DNA from: JAYRGC01 sp041908065
GTDB taxonomy: Bacteria; Pseudomonadota; Alphaproteobacteria; UBA9219
DNA: 17,470 nt
Assembly: GCA_041908065.1 (NCBI GenBank)
Contig: JAYRGC010000042.1
Span: 1 to 17,470, forward strand
Reading direction: 5' to 3'
The notes beneath the pieces are model-generated. The model made no database searches and was not told the DNA's origin. It was given only the letters and a program-made list of their open reading frames with translations. Shown here piece after piece: positions 15,739 through 17,470 of this stretch; positions within the stretch are counted from its first letter, which is position 1, and every line of letters begins with the position of its first letter. The position numbers and the translations under genes are program-made.

Positions 15739-16581
15739 ATGGCTTGGATGAACATGGAAAAAAGCTCCGGCGTGGCCGGAGGAGGAAACGGCGGCGCGGC
15801 GCGGGCGGCGGCAAAGGCTTCCCCGACACGACGGCGGCAATCGCTGGCGATAAAGACGCTTTCCGGCGCGGAATGGCTGGACGCCGTGGTGGCGTTGCAT
15901 TCCGATCTGCTGAAATCATCCCCTGAATACCTTATGCCCAAATCGCCGGAGTACTTTCTCCGGCTTTTGCTGGGCGACGGCGGCGTTCTTCTGGGCGCGG
16001 TGTCGGGCAAGGAATTGGCGGGCTTTGTCGCGGTTCTTTCCGACGGCGGCTTCGCCCACAGCCACGCGGCGGGGCATATCACCTGCCCCGACGACGATGG
16101 ACGGCTGGCGGCGGCCTATGGCAAAGGGGCGGCGGGGGTTATGCAATCCTTGTGCGTCGGAACCAAATGGATGGGTTGCGGGGTGGCGGGGCGGCTGATC
16201 GAAGCCGCCGTAAACGCCGCCGACGTGGCCGGACAAGCGCATTTGTTCGCGCAAGTGGCGGATCGCAACGTCGCCAGTTGGGTCAAATTTCTGGCCAAAG
16301 GCTTCGCCATCGTCGCGGCATGGGAAAGCGGGCATTGGCGGTTTTTGCTGCGCCGGAGAACGCTGGAGGAAATCGCCAAGGCCGGAGCGGCGAAGAAGCG
16401 GTCGCACCACGTTTATCGCAAGGATTACGAGCAGCTTCCGGCCATCTTGGCCGAGATAAAGGCCAGAACCGGACGCGGCCAGATCGTGTCGCTGGAGCAA
16501 AACGGCGACGCCGGAGCCTTGCGTCTGGCCTTCGACCGCCTGCCCTCGTCGGGACGCAAGCCCAAGGCTTTGAAGCTATGA
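15739..16581 (+). CDS. GNAT-family N-acyltransferase
   Basis: This 280-residue protein has a GNAT fold at about 35-205, and should transfer an acyl group from acyl-CoA to an amine. Motif A, the CoA pyrophosphate-binding region, is at about 134-158: GVMQSLCVGTKWMGCGVAGRLIEAA, where WMGCGVA replaces the usual RGxGxG/A. Motif B is DRNVASWVKFLAKGF (176-190), with the usual Asn, Ala and GF. The N-terminal 30 residues are Gly/Ala-rich and probably flexible. A C-terminal extension (about 205-280) is Lys-rich and of unknown role. AAGGGAAG precedes the ATG at 15739; ATGs at 15748 and 15754 are alternatives. It overlaps the deacylase gene by 4 bp, so the two probably act in one pathway. The substrate is unknown. 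Confidence 0.8.
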   Translation: MAWMNMEKSSGVAGGGNGGAARAAAKASPTRRRQSLAIKTLSGAEWLDAVVALHSDLLKSSPEYLMPKSPEYFLRLLLGDGGVLLGAVSGKELAGFVAVLSDGGFAHSHAAGHITCPDDDGRLAAAYGKGAAGVMQSLCVGTKWMGCGVAGRLIEAAVNAADVAGQAHLFAQVADRNVASWVKFLAKGFAIVAAWESGHWRFLLRRRTLEEIAKAGAAKKRSHHVYRKDYEQLPAILAEIKARTGRGQIVSLEQNGDAGALRLAFDRLPSSGRKPKALKL

Positions 16582-17470
16582 TAGAGGTCGCGAGCTTTTC
16601 CTCGCCGGAAGCCGGCCCCCGAATGCTGATCTTGGGCGCGGTGCACGGCGACGAGAAATGCGGAACCATAGCCATCCGCCGCGCCATGGCTGAAATCGAA
16701 TCCGGCGAACTGGAGCTGGGGCGGGGACGGGTAACGTTCGTGCCGATCTGCAATCCCGAAGCCTATCGGCTTGGCCAGCGTTGGGCGGATCGCGATCTCA
16801 ACCGCTATATGGTTCCCACGCCCCGCCCCGATTGTTACGAGGCGCGGCTGGCCAATCTGCTCTGTCCCCTGTTGGCCGACTGCGACTTTTTGCTGGATCT
16901 ACATTCTTATTCCGCCAGAGGATGCGCCTTCGCCGTCGTAGGCGGCATGAACGATGTCCGGCAAGCGGCCTTTGCGTCGTGTCTGGGCGCGGAGGTGATA
17001 ATGTCCGGTTGGGCTGAAACCTATGCCGCATTCGGCAAGGGTAAGGGCGTAGGCGAGGGCAGGGGCGTAGGACTAGAGGGCGGAAACGCGGAAAATCCGG
17101 CGGCGGACGAGGAAGCCACCGGAACCACCGAATACGCCCGCCGTTTCGGCGCGGTGGTGACGGCCTTTGAATGCGGCCAACACAACGATCCCCGCTCACC
17201 CGCCATAGCCTACGCCGCCATCGTCAACGCCCTGCGATATGCCGGAGTTGGTTCTTACGCAAAACGGGAGGTTATTGCCTCCCCAAAAGCGTCATTGCGA
17301 GCGGCCCTCTTCAGGCCGCGAAGCAATCCAGAGCCGTTGTTCCATGACTCTGGATTGCTTCGTGTCGCAAGGGCGACGCTCGCAACGCTTTTGGGGAGGC
17401 AATACCCACCTATTTTGCATAAGAACCCCGGAGTTATATCTTCAACGGGAGGAGAGCCAGCGGGCGGAGA
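16578..17470 (+). CDS. AstE/AspA-like zinc deacylase, interrupted in frame by a MITE, partial
   Basis: The reading frame is open from ATG 16578 to the window end, and the C-terminus is missing. The family (succinylglutamate desuccinylase/aspartoacylase, M14-like) hydrolyses N-acyl amino acids. Zinc ligands are visible as His23 and Glu26 (GAVHGDE) and His109 (LDLHS). The substrate motif is RDLNR (72-76), and the catalytic Glu198 sits in TAFECGQH. Residues 153-170 are a Gly/Lys-rich repeat. After YAGV (residue 224), a 178-bp element plus an 8-bp duplication adds 62 residues before the sequence resumes ISSTGGEP. The native C-terminal domain therefore begins right at the insertion. The gene may be functional, because the catalytic core is intact and the frame is kept. 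It overlaps the acyltransferase gene by 4 bp. Confidence 0.85.
   Translation, partial: MIEVASFSSPEAGPRMLILGAVHGDEKCGTIAIRRAMAEIESGELELGRGRVTFVPICNPEAYRLGQRWADRDLNRYMVPTPRPDCYEARLANLLCPLLADCDFLLDLHSYSARGCAFAVVGGMNDVRQAAFASCLGAEVIMSGWAETYAAFGKGKGVGEGRGVGLEGGNAENPAADEEATGTTEYARRFGAVVTAFECGQHNDPRSPAIAYAAIVNALRYAGVGSYAKREVIASPKASLRAALFRPRSNPEPLFHDSGLLRVARATLATLLGRQYPPILHKNPGVISSTGGEPAGG
17036..17074 (+). repeat. Gly-rich coding micro-repeat
   Basis: Within the deacylase gene, GGGCGTAGG occurs at 17051-17059 and again at 17065-17073 amid further GGC/AGGG units, encoding GKGKGVGEGRGVG. It lies between the third zinc ligand and the conserved TEYAR segment, probably in a surface loop. Confidence 0.6.
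17242..17249 (+). repeat. Target-site duplication, left copy
   Basis: CCGGAGTT is found here and again, identical, at 17428-17435. The two copies directly abut the ends of the inverted-repeat element. Confidence 0.85.
17250..17427. mobile_element. 178-bp MITE-like element inserted in frame in a coding gene
   Basis: The left end GGTTCTTACGCAAAA (17250-17264) and the reverse complement of the right end, GGTTCTTATGCAAAA, form terminal inverted repeats. These continue inward to about 43 bp with five mismatches, including a perfect 20-bp block (17273-17292 against 17385-17404). A perfect 8-bp direct duplication flanks the element. No transposase is encoded, so it would be mobilised in trans. Ends beginning GG with an 8-bp duplication fit the ISL3 family best, but this assignment is an inference. 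The interior is a copy of the window's palindromic repeat. Element plus duplication is 186 bp, so the host frame is preserved, with no stop in the host frame. Confidence 0.85.
17290..17387. repeat. Palindromic repeat copy 3, inside the MITE
   Basis: Head CGTCATTGCGAG (17290-17301), hairpin GCGGCC / GGCCGC (17301-17306, 17314-17319), core GAAGCAATCCAGAG pairing CTCTGGATTGCTTC, hairpin GTCGC-AAGG-GCGAC (17364-17377), tail CTCGCAACG. The part order matches copies 1 and 2. The core loop CCGTTGTTCCATGA differs by only a base or two from copy 1. Confidence 0.85.
17428..17435 (+). repeat. Target-site duplication, right copy
   Basis: Second CCGGAGTT, immediately after the right terminal repeat. It lies 186 bp from the first copy, a multiple of three. 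Confidence 0.85.

Noticed and set aside
15496..15900. Minus-strand open frame across the GC-rich repeats and the acyltransferase start
   Set aside because: Translation of palindromic repeat DNA, opposite a recognisable GNAT gene.
17250..17470. Deacylase as a pseudogene
   Set aside because: The insertion keeps the frame, no stop appears before the window end, and all visible catalytic residues are present. The unseen C-terminus leaves this open.

Overview
The window looks like a dense stretch of chromosome from an alphaproteobacterium (inference). The main clues are the protein types, the serS to LytM-lipoprotein linkage, and compact operons with 4-bp start/stop overlaps. Most genes are GC-rich. 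Three stand out as AT-richer: the M16 peptidase, the 228-residue orphan, and to a lesser degree the phosphatase. No tRNA, rRNA or CRISPR array was seen.

Bases 1-261 are non-coding and hold two copies of a palindromic repeat with the core GAAGCAATCCAGAG. Bases 262-8148 (minus strand) form one tightly packed unit read cysK, RND transporter, inositol-monophosphatase-like phosphatase, acpS, pheT. The first four genes overlap end to end. cysK is a sulfur-assimilation gene. The phosphatase has a CysQ-like DGTK signature and overlaps acpS. AcpS releases adenosine 3',5'-bisphosphate, the substrate of CysQ, so a metabolic link is plausible but not proven. The RND pump has no adaptor or outer-membrane gene beside it, and pheT is not next to pheS.

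Bases 8353-9729 (plus) carry a complete M16 zinc-peptidase gene. It converges, with an 11-bp overlap, on a minus-strand pair read serS then a LysM/LytM lipoprotein that lacks most zinc ligands and resembles NlpD. A secreted protein of unknown function (minus, 12040-12798) is divergent from gatB (plus, 12951-14405). After gatB come a structured 357-bp spacer, the AT-rich orphan gene, a good intrinsic terminator, and GC-rich palindromic repeats.

The right end holds an overlapping two-gene unit: a GNAT-fold acyltransferase and a zinc-dependent AstE/AspA-like deacylase that runs off the window. The most striking feature lies inside the deacylase gene. A 178-bp MITE-like element (17250-17427) has long terminal inverted repeats and is flanked by a perfect 8-bp duplication, CCGGAGTT. 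With its duplication it adds exactly 186 bp, so the frame stays open and 62 codons are inserted just after the catalytic-Glu region. The element's centre is a third copy of the palindromic repeat seen at bases 1-190. This is reminiscent of the protein-coding Rickettsia palindromic elements, but the ends and duplication look like those of a transposase-mobilised element, with ISL3 the best guess.
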